Position numbers and translations under genes: made by a program. From NCBI GenBank assembly GCA_021772055.1, contig JAETNR010000005.1, positions 1 to 64,000 on the forward strand: a DNA stretch of 64,000 nucleotides, read 5' to 3'. This DNA comes from Blautia sp. GTDB lineage: Bacteria; Bacillota; Clostridia; Lachnospirales; Lachnospiraceae. Positions 17,135 through 25,451 of this stretch are shown piece after piece; positions within the stretch are counted from its first letter, which is position 1, and every line of letters starts with the position of its first letter. The notes under the pieces are model-generated. The model was not told the DNA's origin and did no database searches. It saw only the letters and a list, made by a program, of their open reading frames with translations.

Positions 17135-17252
17135 GTTGACAATTAATCCTTCCTGGTATATATTTTGTATAGCAGCTGCGTGTTGCTGTCCCCATCTGAG
17201 GGGCAGACAGCAGTCAATGTGCTATCGGTACAAAATATACTCAGGAAGGATT
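17135..17252 (+). promoter_or_regulatory. bioY promoter inside a long inverted repeat, with structured leader
   Basis: TTGACA at 17135 and TATATA/TATATT at 17157-17164 make a promoter. Around it lies a long inverted repeat. The left arm (17145-17174) begins AATCCTTCCTGGTATATATT and ends TTGTATAGCA. The right arm (17220-17252) is its near reverse complement and holds the bioY ribosome-binding site (AGGAAGGA). The interval can fold further: TAGCA/TGCTA closing pairs and TGCTGTCCCC / GGGGCAGACAGCA. The right arm in RNA could hide the ribosome-binding site, and the DNA arms could be operator half-sites. I do not see a recognised BirA box. Confidence 0.6.
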
Positions 17253-17257
17253 ATTTT

Positions 17258-17848
17258 ATGGAAAGAGTAAAAACGAATACAATTTCAACAAAAAGATTTG
17301 CAACAAAGAAAATGGTATTAAGCGGAATGTTCACTGCGCTGGTGGCAATCGGTGCATTTATTCAGATTCCTGTTCCGTATATGGATTATTTTACCCTGCA
17401 GTTTTTCTTTGTCCTCTTTGCAGGACTGACCCTGGGAGGAACCGGGGGTGCAATGGCAGTGGGCTGCTATGTGGTGCTTGGCCTGATCGGACTTCCCATA
17501 TTTGCTGCGGGGGGAGGAATCGGCTATATTTTTAGGCCAAGCTTCGGTTATCTGCTGGGATTTATTCTGGCTGCGTATGTGACCGGGCTTTTGAGCGAAA
17601 AATTAAAGACCTGTTATAAGAACTACTTTCTTGCCTGCCTGGCGGGATTTGCGGTTACTTATGCAGTGGGTATTGCATACAAATATCTGATTCTGAACTA
17701 CTATGCAGATACTCCTGCCACCTGGGCAGTGATCTTTTTATCCTGCTTTCCGCTGGACATGCCGGGGGACTTCATTCTCTGCATTCTGGCATCGAGCCTG
17801 GGGCTTCGATTAAAAAAGACAGGTTTTCTGCAAAGGGAATCCTACTGA
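17258..17848 (+). CDS. bioY: Biotin transporter substrate-binding component BioY
   Basis: A 196-residue S component of an ECF-type biotin importer with about six membrane helices. The BioY-type pattern is present (GTGGAMAVGCYVVLGLIGLP, then GGIGYIFRPSFGYLLGF), which lines the biotin pocket. Start ATG 17258 follows AGGAAGGA. An in-frame extension to 17165 would translate the hairpin leader and is rejected. The ECF ATPases and T component are not nearby, as is usual for group II ECF systems. First gene of a bioY-bioB-bioD operon. Confidence 0.95.
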   Translation: MERVKTNTISTKRFATKKMVLSGMFTALVAIGAFIQIPVPYMDYFTLQFFFVLFAGLTLGGTGGAMAVGCYVVLGLIGLPIFAAGGGIGYIFRPSFGYLLGFILAAYVTGLLSEKLKTCYKNYFLACLAGFAVTYAVGIAYKYLILNYYADTPATWAVIFLSCFPLDMPGDFILCILASSLGLRLKKTGFLQRESY

Positions 17849-17878
17849 CAAAAGAGAAAATCAGAAAGAAGGGACAGG

Positions 17879-18853
17879 ATGATGCTGACTATAGAAGCAT
17901 TGAAGGAAAAGGTACTGGGAGGCAGGGAAATTTCCAGAGAGGAAGCGGATTTCCTTTACGAAGCGCCGCTTAAGGAGCTTTGCCTGGCTGCAGATGAGAT
18001 CAGAAGACATTTTTGCGGGAATGGATTTGATATCTGCACGATCGTCAATGGAAAAAGCGGCAGATGCTCTGAAAATTGCAAATATTGTGCACAATCTGCT
18101 TATTATCACACGGCGGCAGAAGAATATCCTCTGCTTGGAACAGAAGAGATTGTAAGCCAGGCGAAATACAATGGGGAGCGGGGTGTTTTGCGGTACTCTA
18201 TCGTAACCTCCGGAAGAGCTTTAAATGATAAGGAAGTGGAAAAGATGTGCGAAGCCGTTCGCGCTGTAAAACGGGAAACTTCCATTGAGGTTTGTGTTTC
18301 CTTTGGCCTTTTAAAGGAAGAGCAGTTTCGGAAGCTGAAGGAAGCGGGGGTTACCAGAGTGCATAATAATCTGGAAACTTCCAGAAGAAACTTTAAAAAC
18401 ATATGTACGACCCATACCTTTGAGGATAAAGTGGAGGCTATACGGGCAGCCTCTGCGGCAGGGCTTTCTGTCTGCAGCGGCGGCATTATGGGCCTTGGAG
18501 AGACGAAGGATGACCGGATCGATATGGCGTTTTCCCTTAAGGAGCTTGGGGTGAAGAGCGTGCCGGTCAATATGCTGAATCCCATTCCGGGGACTCCTTA
18601 TGAGAAGCAGAAGCGCCTGACTGTGGAGGAGATGAGACGGATCGTGGCAGTATATCGCTTTATTCTGCCGGATGCCGCCATTCGCCTTGCAGGGGGAAGG
18701 GGACTGATGGAGGATAAGGGAGAGTCCTGCTTCCAATCCGGCGCAAATGCAGTGATTTCCGGAGATATGCTCACGACCTCCGGCTATACCATCGAAAGTG
18801 ACATGGAGATGATTCATCGCTTAGGATATCAGGAGGAACTTTATCATGGGTAA
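17879..18853 (+). CDS. bioB: Biotin synthase BioB
   Basis: A 324-residue radical-SAM enzyme that inserts sulfur into dethiobiotin. The CxxxCxxC cluster motif is at about residues 64-71 (CSENCKYC), followed by AQSAYYHT. Family landmarks VTSGR, the N-N-L-E-T motif (HNNLETSRRNF) and the C-terminal GGR and SGDMLTT sequences are all present. Two adjacent ATGs (17879, 17882) are possible starts behind GAAGGGACAGG. It lies 30 bp after bioY and overlaps bioD by 8 bp. Confidence 0.97.
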   Translation: MMLTIEALKEKVLGGREISREEADFLYEAPLKELCLAADEIRRHFCGNGFDICTIVNGKSGRCSENCKYCAQSAYYHTAAEEYPLLGTEEIVSQAKYNGERGVLRYSIVTSGRALNDKEVEKMCEAVRAVKRETSIEVCVSFGLLKEEQFRKLKEAGVTRVHNNLETSRRNFKNICTTHTFEDKVEAIRAASAAGLSVCSGGIMGLGETKDDRIDMAFSLKELGVKSVPVNMLNPIPGTPYEKQKRLTVEEMRRIVAVYRFILPDAAIRLAGGRGLMEDKGESCFQSGANAVISGDMLTTSGYTIESDMEMIHRLGYQEELYHG

Positions 18854-19514
18854 AGGAATTTTTGTTACAGCCACAGGGACAGATATGGGAAAAACCTATG
18901 TGACTGCTTTGGTCGTGAAGAAGCTGAAAGATGCAGGGTACCTGTCCGGATATTATAAAGCTGCGCTTTCCGGAGCAGAGGATATTGCCGGAAGTGATGC
19001 AGGTTATGTGAAAAAGACTGCAGGTATTTCCCAATCGGATGAAACTTTGCTTTCTTATTTATATAAGACGGCGGTTTCTCCCCACCTTGCGGCGAGGCTG
19101 GAAGGCAATCCGGTGGATATCCATAAGGTTAGGGAAGATTTCCGGCGTGTGATGGAATGTCATGATTATGTTACAGTAGAAGGAAGCGGTGGAATTGTCT
19201 GTCCGATTCGATGGGATGACAAGGAGAAGCTTCTTTTGGAAGATGTGATCAAGGCGCTTAAGATTCCCACTCTTCTGGTAGCAGATGCAGGACTTGGAAC
19301 CATCAATTCGGTGGTTTTAACAGTGGAGTATTTAAAGAAGAAAGGAATCGGAGTCAAAGGGGTCATCCTGAATCATTATAAAGGGGGAACGATGCAGGAG
19401 GATAATATTCGTATGATAGAAGAACTTACAAAGCTCCCTGTACTGGCTCTTGTACCGGAAGGTGCAATGGAGCTTGAAATGGATGCGGAAACATTGGCTT
19501 CCCTTTATGAATAA
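18846..19514 (+). CDS. bioD: Dethiobiotin synthetase BioD
   Basis: A 222-residue ATP-dependent enzyme that closes the ureido ring on 7,8-diaminopelargonate (DAPA). The P-loop variant GTDMGKTY is at residues 11-18, and the carbamate-site Lys in YYKAALSG and acidic VEGSGG motif follow. It overlaps bioB by 8 bp, with the AGGAGG ribosome-binding site inside bioB. It closes the operon before a strong bidirectional terminator. No bioA, bioF or pimeloyl genes are in the window. Confidence 0.95.
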   Translation: MGKGIFVTATGTDMGKTYVTALVVKKLKDAGYLSGYYKAALSGAEDIAGSDAGYVKKTAGISQSDETLLSYLYKTAVSPHLAARLEGNPVDIHKVREDFRRVMECHDYVTVEGSGGIVCPIRWDDKEKLLLEDVIKALKIPTLLVADAGLGTINSVVLTVEYLKKKGIGVKGVILNHYKGGTMQEDNIRMIEELTKLPVLALVPEGAMELEMDAETLASLYE

Positions 19515-19518
19515 GAAC

Positions 19519-19564
19519 AAAAAACGAGTGTATCGGGATAATAATCCGGGTGCACTCGTTTTTT
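19519..19564. terminator. Bidirectional terminator between bioD and the GntR/LacI gene
   Basis: A 12-bp stem (AAAAAACGAGTG / CACTCGTTTTTT) encloses a second small hairpin. A-runs and T-runs on both sides let it serve both convergent genes. Confidence 0.9.
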
Positions 19565-19572
19565 AATCCTCT

Positions 19573-20676
19573 TCATTTTGGGAGGGTGAAGAAGGAACTT
19601 CCCTCCACAAGCTTTGCATCAAAACGAAGATGTCTGGCAGTTGCCTGAGGCTGGCGGATGAGTTCAAGCAGAAGTTCGGCAGCAGCCCGTCCGATGGCTT
19701 TCTCGTCCTGGCGGATGTGGGTGAAAAAGCAATTTCCTTCCAGAGTATCCGGGCCGTCGAAGCAGAGGATGGATAAATCGCGCCCAACCTTTCGTCCAAT
19801 ATTCTCCGCTGCCTTTTTGGCAGACACGGCGATGGGATAGTGAAAGGCAAAGATTGCCGTGATTTCCGGGTGTGTCAGAAGATGCTGCTCTATGATGCGG
19901 ATATGGCTTTCCTCCTGCATACGGTCAGAGGAAAGATTTAGATCGGAAAGCCAGAGATCCTGGTCAAAATGTACCCCTGTTTCCGCACTGAAGGAAATGA
20001 CAGCATTTAATCGTTCCTGCAGGACATTGTTATAAGTGCCGGGCATCATCAGGCAGATATTTTTGTGCCCATGGGAGAGAATGTAGTTGAGTCCCATTTT
20101 TACGGCATCTGTGTTGTTGCTTCCTACGGAATTTTGCTCTATGGAAGGAATATTCTGATCAATAAAAACCAGGGGATAATGATCAATCACAAGCTGCAGA
20201 AGCCGGTGATTTAAAAATTTTGAGGTACAGGGAAAAACAATGAGCCCGTCCACACCTGCACTGATCATCTGACGGATGGCAGTTTCTTCAGCCTGCTCCT
20301 CATCGTGGGTCAGGGAAAACAGTAAGTTTGCTTTGCCAAGACAGGCATCTGCCACAGCAGTGACCATGGGGACTCCAAAATCAGAGTTTATATTTGTGAA
20401 AATCAGCCCTATTTTGGGAAGGGGGGTCTCTCCGGGCTTGTCTGTAAGGAGCAGGGTGTGGACATTTTCGCTGACAAAGGTTCCGCGTCCCTTCTGCCGG
20501 ATGAGATACCCTTCTTCTGTAAGTATGTTCAGGGCTTTTTTGCTGGTGATCTTGCTCACCTGGAATTGCTCTGCAAGCTTGTTCTCTGTGGGAAGCTGTG
20601 CTCCGGGCTGGTACTTTCCGCTGATGATATCGTTTTTCAAAGAAAGATATATTTTTTGATATAAAGGTTCGTTCAT
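19573..20676 (-). CDS. GntR/LacI-type sugar-responsive regulator (AraR-like)
   Basis: A 367-residue protein with an N-terminal GntR winged helix (YQKIYLSLKNDIISGKYQPG, then QLPTENKLAEQFQVSK), residues 5-75, and a C-terminal LacI/periplasmic-binding-type effector domain starting near residue 92 (KIGLIFTNINSDFGVP). This is the architecture of AraR-type repressors, which release DNA when a sugar binds. I start at ATG 20676 behind CAGGAGAATTTT; the frame continues upstream without a site. Divergent from the GH38 gene, its probable target. Confidence 0.92.
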   Translation of the reverse strand: MNEPLYQKIYLSLKNDIISGKYQPGAQLPTENKLAEQFQVSKITSKKALNILTEEGYLIRQKGRGTFVSENVHTLLLTDKPGETPLPKIGLIFTNINSDFGVPMVTAVADACLGKANLLFSLTHDEEQAEETAIRQMISAGVDGLIVFPCTSKFLNHRLLQLVIDHYPLVFIDQNIPSIEQNSVGSNNTDAVKMGLNYILSHGHKNICLMMPGTYNNVLQERLNAVISFSAETGVHFDQDLWLSDLNLSSDRMQEESHIRIIEQHLLTHPEITAIFAFHYPIAVSAKKAAENIGRKVGRDLSILCFDGPDTLEGNCFFTHIRQDEKAIGRAAAELLLELIRQPQATARHLRFDAKLVEGSSFFTLPK

Positions 20677-20802
20677 GAAAATTCTCCTGTTTTTGTGCTG
20701 CTGCAGTAAAAAGACAGCAAAGGAAGCTTTGAGTTGAAAAGATATATATAAGTATAACATATATATTATTTTCTGCAAGGATTTCTTTTCAGCTTTAGAT
20801 TC

Positions 20803-21050
20803 GTTACATTTCATGGGAGGGAGGAAAGGACGCCTGTATTAAGCGGGCTGCGGTTTCGAAGCACAAGAAACAGTAAGCTTCCTGTATTTCTGCTAAAAGC
20901 GTTCAGAAAATCCGTGAACTCGCCTGGCGACTCAGACAGCACGAATTTTCTGAACAACGCAGGAGCACAGGAAACAAACTGTTTCTAATGCTCCTGCAAA
21001 TACAGCCTTCTTAATACAGGCATCCTTTCCTCCCGCCCGTGAGATGTAAC
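20803..21050. repeat. Giant imperfect palindrome (~248 bp), possible foldback/MITE or structured RNA
   Basis: The outer arms, 48 bp each (20803-20850 and 21003-21050), both begin with GTTACAT when read inward; about 42 of 48 positions pair. Both contain GGGAGGAAAGGA and GCCTGTATTAAG. Pairing continues inward: AGAAACAGT..TTCCTGT in one half matches its counterpart in the other, and GCGTTCAGAAAAT (20899) pairs with ATTTTCTGAACAACGC (20945). The apex is at about 20917-20939. Local hairpins can also form. It fills most of the 503-bp gap between the GntR/LacI regulator and the GH38 gene. No ORF is seen inside. The remaining gap carries the two promoters. Confidence 0.8.
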
Positions 21051-21089
21051 CCGGATTCCGGATCCTATAAAAGATATTAAAGATATATG

Positions 21090-21118
21090 TTGACATATCT
21101 AATATAACTTGATATGAT
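21090..21118 (+). promoter_or_regulatory. Promoter of the GH38 gene
   Basis: TTGACA at 21090 and TATGAT at 21113 have a 17-bp spacer. Several ATAT-rich near-palindromes (ATATATG/CATATCT) overlap it and could be the GntR/LacI operator. Confidence 0.75.
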
Positions 21119-21179
21119 ATTACTATCTTGGAAAGAATCAGAACGGTAAGATAAAAAGAAAGAAAGGATATGCGAAAAT

Positions 21180-24100
21180 ATGCTGACAGAAAATATGTTC
21201 TTTACAAAAGAAAAACTGAAACGCAATATTGAGAAGCTGGAAGTTCTCCGCTACAGAGAGCATATGGAGATCCCTGTATTTGAAAAAAGCGAGGAGAGCT
21301 TTGGAAGAAACGGAGAGCGTCCGGAGGAGATCTCTTTCCCTTATGAGTTTAAGAAAGGTGACTTCTGGCAGGGAAGAGGCAACTATCTCTGGATCAGGCA
21401 GAAAGTGGCTGTACCTGCTTCCTGGGCTGGCAGAAAGATTGCCGGGATTTTCAATTTCGGGAAGACAGGAGACGGCTATAATTCCGGCTTTGAAGGTTTG
21501 CTGTACCTGGACGGCGCACCGTATACGGGAATCGGATCCTGGCATGAGGAAGTTATTTTCCCGGCGGAAATTGCCGGGAAGGAAATTACTCTGTCCATTC
21601 GCCTCTGGGCAGGATTGGAGGGCGGCGGAGAGCCTGTAGTGCAAATTCATCAGTTTAAGCAGGCAGAACTTTGCATTCTGGATGAGACAGCAGATGACTT
21701 CTATTATACCAGCCGTGCAATGCTGGAAACCGCAGAGCAGCTTACGGAAAAGGATGCAGTAGGAAGCGCACTTCTTCGTGCGTTAGACAGGGCACATCTT
21801 GCAGTAGACTGGCGTGCACAGGGCAGCGAAGCATTTTACACTTCTTTGGAAAAGGCCCTTTCCATTGCAAAAGAGGAAATGAAGACATGCGGCCAGCCAA
21901 TGCCTGTTACCGTACATACAGTAGGACATTCCCACATTGATGTGGCATGGCTGTGGCAGCTGAAGCATACAAGGGAAAAAGCAGCAAGAACATTTTCCAC
22001 TGCATTGACATTGATGGAGCAGTACCCGGAATTTGTCTTTCTGCAGTCCCAGCCTCAGCTTTACAAATATATTAAGGCGGATTACCCGGATATTTATGAA
22101 AGAATCAAGAAGGCGGTTGCAGCAGGAAACTGGGAGCCAAACGGCGGTATGTGGGTGGAATCAGACTGTAATATCGTCTCCGGAGAATCCCTTGTCCGTC
22201 AGTTCCTGAAAGGAAGGGAATTTTTCCAGAAGGAATTCGGCGCAGTATCCAATGCACTGTGGCTTCCGGATGTATTCGGATACAGCTGGGCACTTCCCCA
22301 GATTCTGAAAAAATCCGGCATTGATGTCTTTATGACCATTAAAATAAGCTGGAACCAGTATAATCAGATGCCACATGATACTTTCATGTGGCGCGGAATC
22401 GACGGAACAGAAGTATTGACACATTTTATGTCAACTCCATCCATTGATGATTGCGGAGGATATACTTATAACGGAAAAATTGATCCGAAATCCGTAATGG
22501 GCGCCTGGGATCTGTATCATGACAAAGAAGTCAACAATGATCTTCTTTTGGCTTACGGACACGGAGACGGCGGCGGCGGTGTAAACCGTGATATGCTGGA
22601 AATGGGTAGACATTTGCGTGAGATGCCGGGACATCCCACAGTTGTGCCCGGAAAAGCCGGAGAATATTTTGACAGACTTGTGGAGCGTGTCAAAGATACA
22701 GACAGATATGTTCATACCTGGGACGGAGAATTATATCTGGAATACCATCGCGGAACCTATACTTCTCAGGCGAGAAATAAGCGGTACAACAGAAAGACAG
22801 AACTTCTTCTTAGAGAAACCGAGTGGCTGTCCACCATGGCTTCCGCGAAAAAGAATTCCTGGGATGCTTACGAAAAAGAGCAGCTGGACAGCGCATGGGA
22901 GATTCTTTTAAGAAACCAGTTCCATGACATTATTCCGGGCTCTTCCATCCATGAAGTGTATGAAGATTCCAGGGAGGAATATGAGCAGGCTCTGGAGATC
23001 TTAAATGGAGTAAAAGGACGTGCTCTGGAAGTTCTTGCAGGAGATTCCGCGGAAGACAGGGCAGTGATCGTAAACAGCAGCAGCTTTGACAGAAACGATC
23101 TTGCATTTGTAGAGGATACCCGGGAGCTGGGAGCAGGAACCTGGTATGACGGAGACGGAAATGCCCTGAAGACCGTCCGTGAAGAGTCTGGCTGGCTTGT
23201 GGAAGCCGGGCTTGTGAAGGCAAATTCCCTGAAAAATATTTATTTCCGCAAGGATGATGTTTCGGAGAGCTTTTTGGCAGGCGATTTTGCAGGTGAAGCA
23301 GATACCCCGTATTATCATGTGGTATGGAACGAAAAGGGACAGATGGTTTCCCTGTATGATAAAGAAAACAGCAGAGAAGTGATCCCGGAGGGCAGTGTGG
23401 GCAATCAGTTTGTCGTTTATGAGGATCGTCCGCTGCGGTTTGATGCCTGGGATATTGACCTGTTTTATAAGGAAAAGGCCTATGAGGTGGAAGAACTTCA
23501 GTCTGCGGCTGTGGAAACTTCCGCTCTTCGGACAGATGTGAAAATGACCTGGAAATATCAGAATTCTGTAATTCAGCAGGAAATCCGCTTCTATCATAAT
23601 GACAGAAGAATCGATTTCGTGACAAATGTGGATTGGAACGAGCATCAGCAGCTTCTGAAGGTGCTGTTCCCTGTGGATGTGAGAAGCACAGAAGCAGTAT
23701 TTGATATCCAGTATGGAAATGTCAAACGTCCTACTCACGGAAATACAAGCTGGGATATGGCGAAGTTTGAGATGGTGGGACATCAGTGGGCAGATATTTC
23801 TGAGACGGGCTATGGTGTCAGCTTGATGAATGACTGCAAATACGGCTACAGTGCATTTGACAATGTTCTGGGCTTATCTCTGATTAAATCCGGTGTTTAT
23901 CCGGATACACAGGCAGACCAGGGATCCCATACCTTTACCTATGCTCTGTATCCTCACAGCGGAAGCTGGCAGGAGGCAGGCGTGGCCAAGAGCGCATGGC
24001 ATCTGAACAATCCCCTTTATGCAGTATGGGGCAGCATAGAGACAGAAAGCACATTCTGCAGGGCATCTGTAGAAAACGTGATGATCGACAGTGTGAAAAA

Positions 24101-24308
24101 AGCAGAAAACGGAGAGGAGATCATCATCCGTATTCACGAATATGAAGGTATGAGAAATCACTGCGCTTTGGAAACCGGCTTTAAGGTGCAGGCATGGAGA
24201 GAAGTAAATCTCATGGAAGAAGCTTCCGGAGAATGGCAGACCGGCGAACTTGCATTCACAGTGAAACCATACGAGATTAAGTCATTTGCAGTACGTACTG
24301 AAAAATAA
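21180..24308 (+). CDS. Alpha-mannosidase, glycoside hydrolase family 38
   Basis: A 1042-residue intracellular enzyme without a signal peptide. The N-terminal beta domain comes first, then the catalytic alpha/beta barrel with metal-binding HIDVAWLWQLKHT (about residues 251-263). The nucleophile Asp lies in GGMWVESDCNIVSGES (about 328), followed by LPDVFGYSWALPQILK and the three-helix bundle (RNQFHDIIPGSSIHEVYEDS), then large C-terminal beta domains. The family cleaves alpha-mannosides from imported N-glycan or mannan fragments. Start ATG 21180 is behind AAAGGATA; a second ATG at 21195 is possible. Monocistronic, and probably regulated by the divergent GntR/LacI protein. Confidence 0.95.
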   Translation: MLTENMFFTKEKLKRNIEKLEVLRYREHMEIPVFEKSEESFGRNGERPEEISFPYEFKKGDFWQGRGNYLWIRQKVAVPASWAGRKIAGIFNFGKTGDGYNSGFEGLLYLDGAPYTGIGSWHEEVIFPAEIAGKEITLSIRLWAGLEGGGEPVVQIHQFKQAELCILDETADDFYYTSRAMLETAEQLTEKDAVGSALLRALDRAHLAVDWRAQGSEAFYTSLEKALSIAKEEMKTCGQPMPVTVHTVGHSHIDVAWLWQLKHTREKAARTFSTALTLMEQYPEFVFLQSQPQLYKYIKADYPDIYERIKKAVAAGNWEPNGGMWVESDCNIVSGESLVRQFLKGREFFQKEFGAVSNALWLPDVFGYSWALPQILKKSGIDVFMTIKISWNQYNQMPHDTFMWRGIDGTEVLTHFMSTPSIDDCGGYTYNGKIDPKSVMGAWDLYHDKEVNNDLLLAYGHGDGGGGVNRDMLEMGRHLREMPGHPTVVPGKAGEYFDRLVERVKDTDRYVHTWDGELYLEYHRGTYTSQARNKRYNRKTELLLRETEWLSTMASAKKNSWDAYEKEQLDSAWEILLRNQFHDIIPGSSIHEVYEDSREEYEQALEILNGVKGRALEVLAGDSAEDRAVIVNSSSFDRNDLAFVEDTRELGAGTWYDGDGNALKTVREESGWLVEAGLVKANSLKNIYFRKDDVSESFLAGDFAGEADTPYYHVVWNEKGQMVSLYDKENSREVIPEGSVGNQFVVYEDRPLRFDAWDIDLFYKEKAYEVEELQSAAVETSALRTDVKMTWKYQNSVIQQEIRFYHNDRRIDFVTNVDWNEHQQLLKVLFPVDVRSTEAVFDIQYGNVKRPTHGNTSWDMAKFEMVGHQWADISETGYGVSLMNDCKYGYSAFDNVLGLSLIKSGVYPDTQADQGSHTFTYALYPHSGSWQEAGVAKSAWHLNNPLYAVWGSIETESTFCRASVENVMIDSVKKAENGEEIIIRIHEYEGMRNHCALETGFKVQAWREVNLMEEASGEWQTGELAFTVKPYEIKSFAVRTEK

Positions 24309-24327
24309 AGAGAAAAGAACTGATAAG

Positions 24328-24364
24328 GCAGATGCAGCGGAGTGTAACGCTGCATCTGCTTTTT
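24328..24364 (+). terminator. Intrinsic terminator after the GH38 gene
   Basis: A 12-bp perfect stem GCAGATGCAGCG / CGCTGCATCTGC with an 8-nt loop is followed by TTTTT. Confidence 0.92.
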
Positions 24365-24476
24365 ACGGTGGGTCTGCTGAGAGGTACAGTTTTCTGATTG
24401 CTGCATTGACAAGCTTCCCTGCCGTATGATACACTCGAGCCAATAAAAGAATGATTTTACGGAAGGAAAAAATGTA

Positions 24477-25283
24477 ATGAAAGAAACTCTGATCATACTC
24501 GGAACAGGGAATGCAACGGTGACAAAATGCTATAACACCTGCTTTGCCATAAAAAAAGAAGAAGAGTACTTCCTGGTAGATACCGGGGGCGGAAATGGAA
24601 TTTTAGCCCAATTGGAAAAATCGGAAATTCCCATGGAGAAGATCCATCATATTTTTATCAGCCATGAACATACGGACCATATTTTAGGGCTGATATGGCT
24701 GATCCGTATGATCGCAACGCGCATGAAAAACGGGAAATATGAAGGGAATCTGAATATCTACTGCCATGAAGAATTAAAGGAGACGATTCTGACCATTGTA
24801 CGCCTTACAGTACAGAAAAAGTTCTATGACATGATCGGGCAGCGGATTTTCTTCCATATCATCGGGGATGGAGAGCAGCGGGAGATCATGGGATATGAGC
24901 TTACCTTTTTTGATATCCGCTCCACAAAGGCGAAGCAGTTTGGCTTTACCACGACCCTTAAAAACGGAAAGAAATTCACCTTTATCGGGGACGAAAACTT
25001 TCAGGAGCACGAAGCTATCTATGTGGAACATGCGGACTGGTTTCTCCATGAAGCATTTTGCTTATATGAGCAGAGAGACATCTTTAAGCCCTATGAAAAA
25101 CATCATGCTACCGTGAAAGAAGCCTGCGAGACAGGAGAGCGCTTCGGGGTGAAAAATCTGATCCTGTACCATACGGAAGATAAAAATATAGAAAAGCGCA
25201 AGGAACTGTATACAGCAGAAGGAAAACAGTATTACTCCGGAAATCTGCTGATTCCGGATGATCTGGAACGGTTGGAATTATAA
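24477..25283 (+). CDS. Metallo-beta-lactamase-fold hydrolase (RNase Z-like)
   Basis: A 268-residue protein with the metal-binding HxHxDH motif as FISHEHTDHILGL (about residues 60-72), further His/Asp ligands (FIGDENFQEH and HHATVKEACETG), and the last ligand His in ILYHTEDK. The N-terminus (ILGTGNATVTKCYNTCF) resembles RNase Z-type members that act on RNA or nucleotides, but it lacks a clear exosite arm, so the substrate is open. Start ATG 24477 follows GGAAGGAAAAA. Monocistronic, closed by a long terminator. Confidence 0.85.
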   Translation: MKETLIILGTGNATVTKCYNTCFAIKKEEEYFLVDTGGGNGILAQLEKSEIPMEKIHHIFISHEHTDHILGLIWLIRMIATRMKNGKYEGNLNIYCHEELKETILTIVRLTVQKKFYDMIGQRIFFHIIGDGEQREIMGYELTFFDIRSTKAKQFGFTTTLKNGKKFTFIGDENFQEHEAIYVEHADWFLHEAFCLYEQRDIFKPYEKHHATVKEACETGERFGVKNLILYHTEDKNIEKRKELYTAEGKQYYSGNLLIPDDLERLEL

Positions 25284-25306
25284 CAGAAGGATGAGACGGA
25301 AACGTT

Positions 25307-25375
25307 AAAAAAGAGAGTTATCGTGGAGAGGTGCGGCAAATGTGCCGGACGAACTCCTGGATAACTCTTTTTTTC
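25307..25375 (+). terminator. Long stacked-hairpin terminator
   Basis: The outer stem AAAAGAGAGTTATC / GATAACTCTTTTTTT encloses an inner hairpin CGGCA-AATG-TGCCG plus GGAG/CTCC pairs. The T-run follows the outer stem. The size is unusual for a simple terminator. Confidence 0.85.
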
Positions 25376-25451
25376 TACTCTTTAAATCTACTGGAAGAAA
25401 AGGATAGGCAGAGAAATGCTGCTTATATTCCGGGCATGGCCTGTAGGGGAT

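Noticed and set aside
17165-17257. In-frame N-terminal extension of BioY
   Set aside because: It would translate the hairpin leader, lacks a ribosome-binding site, and is not BioY-like; ATG 17258 has AGGAAGGA.
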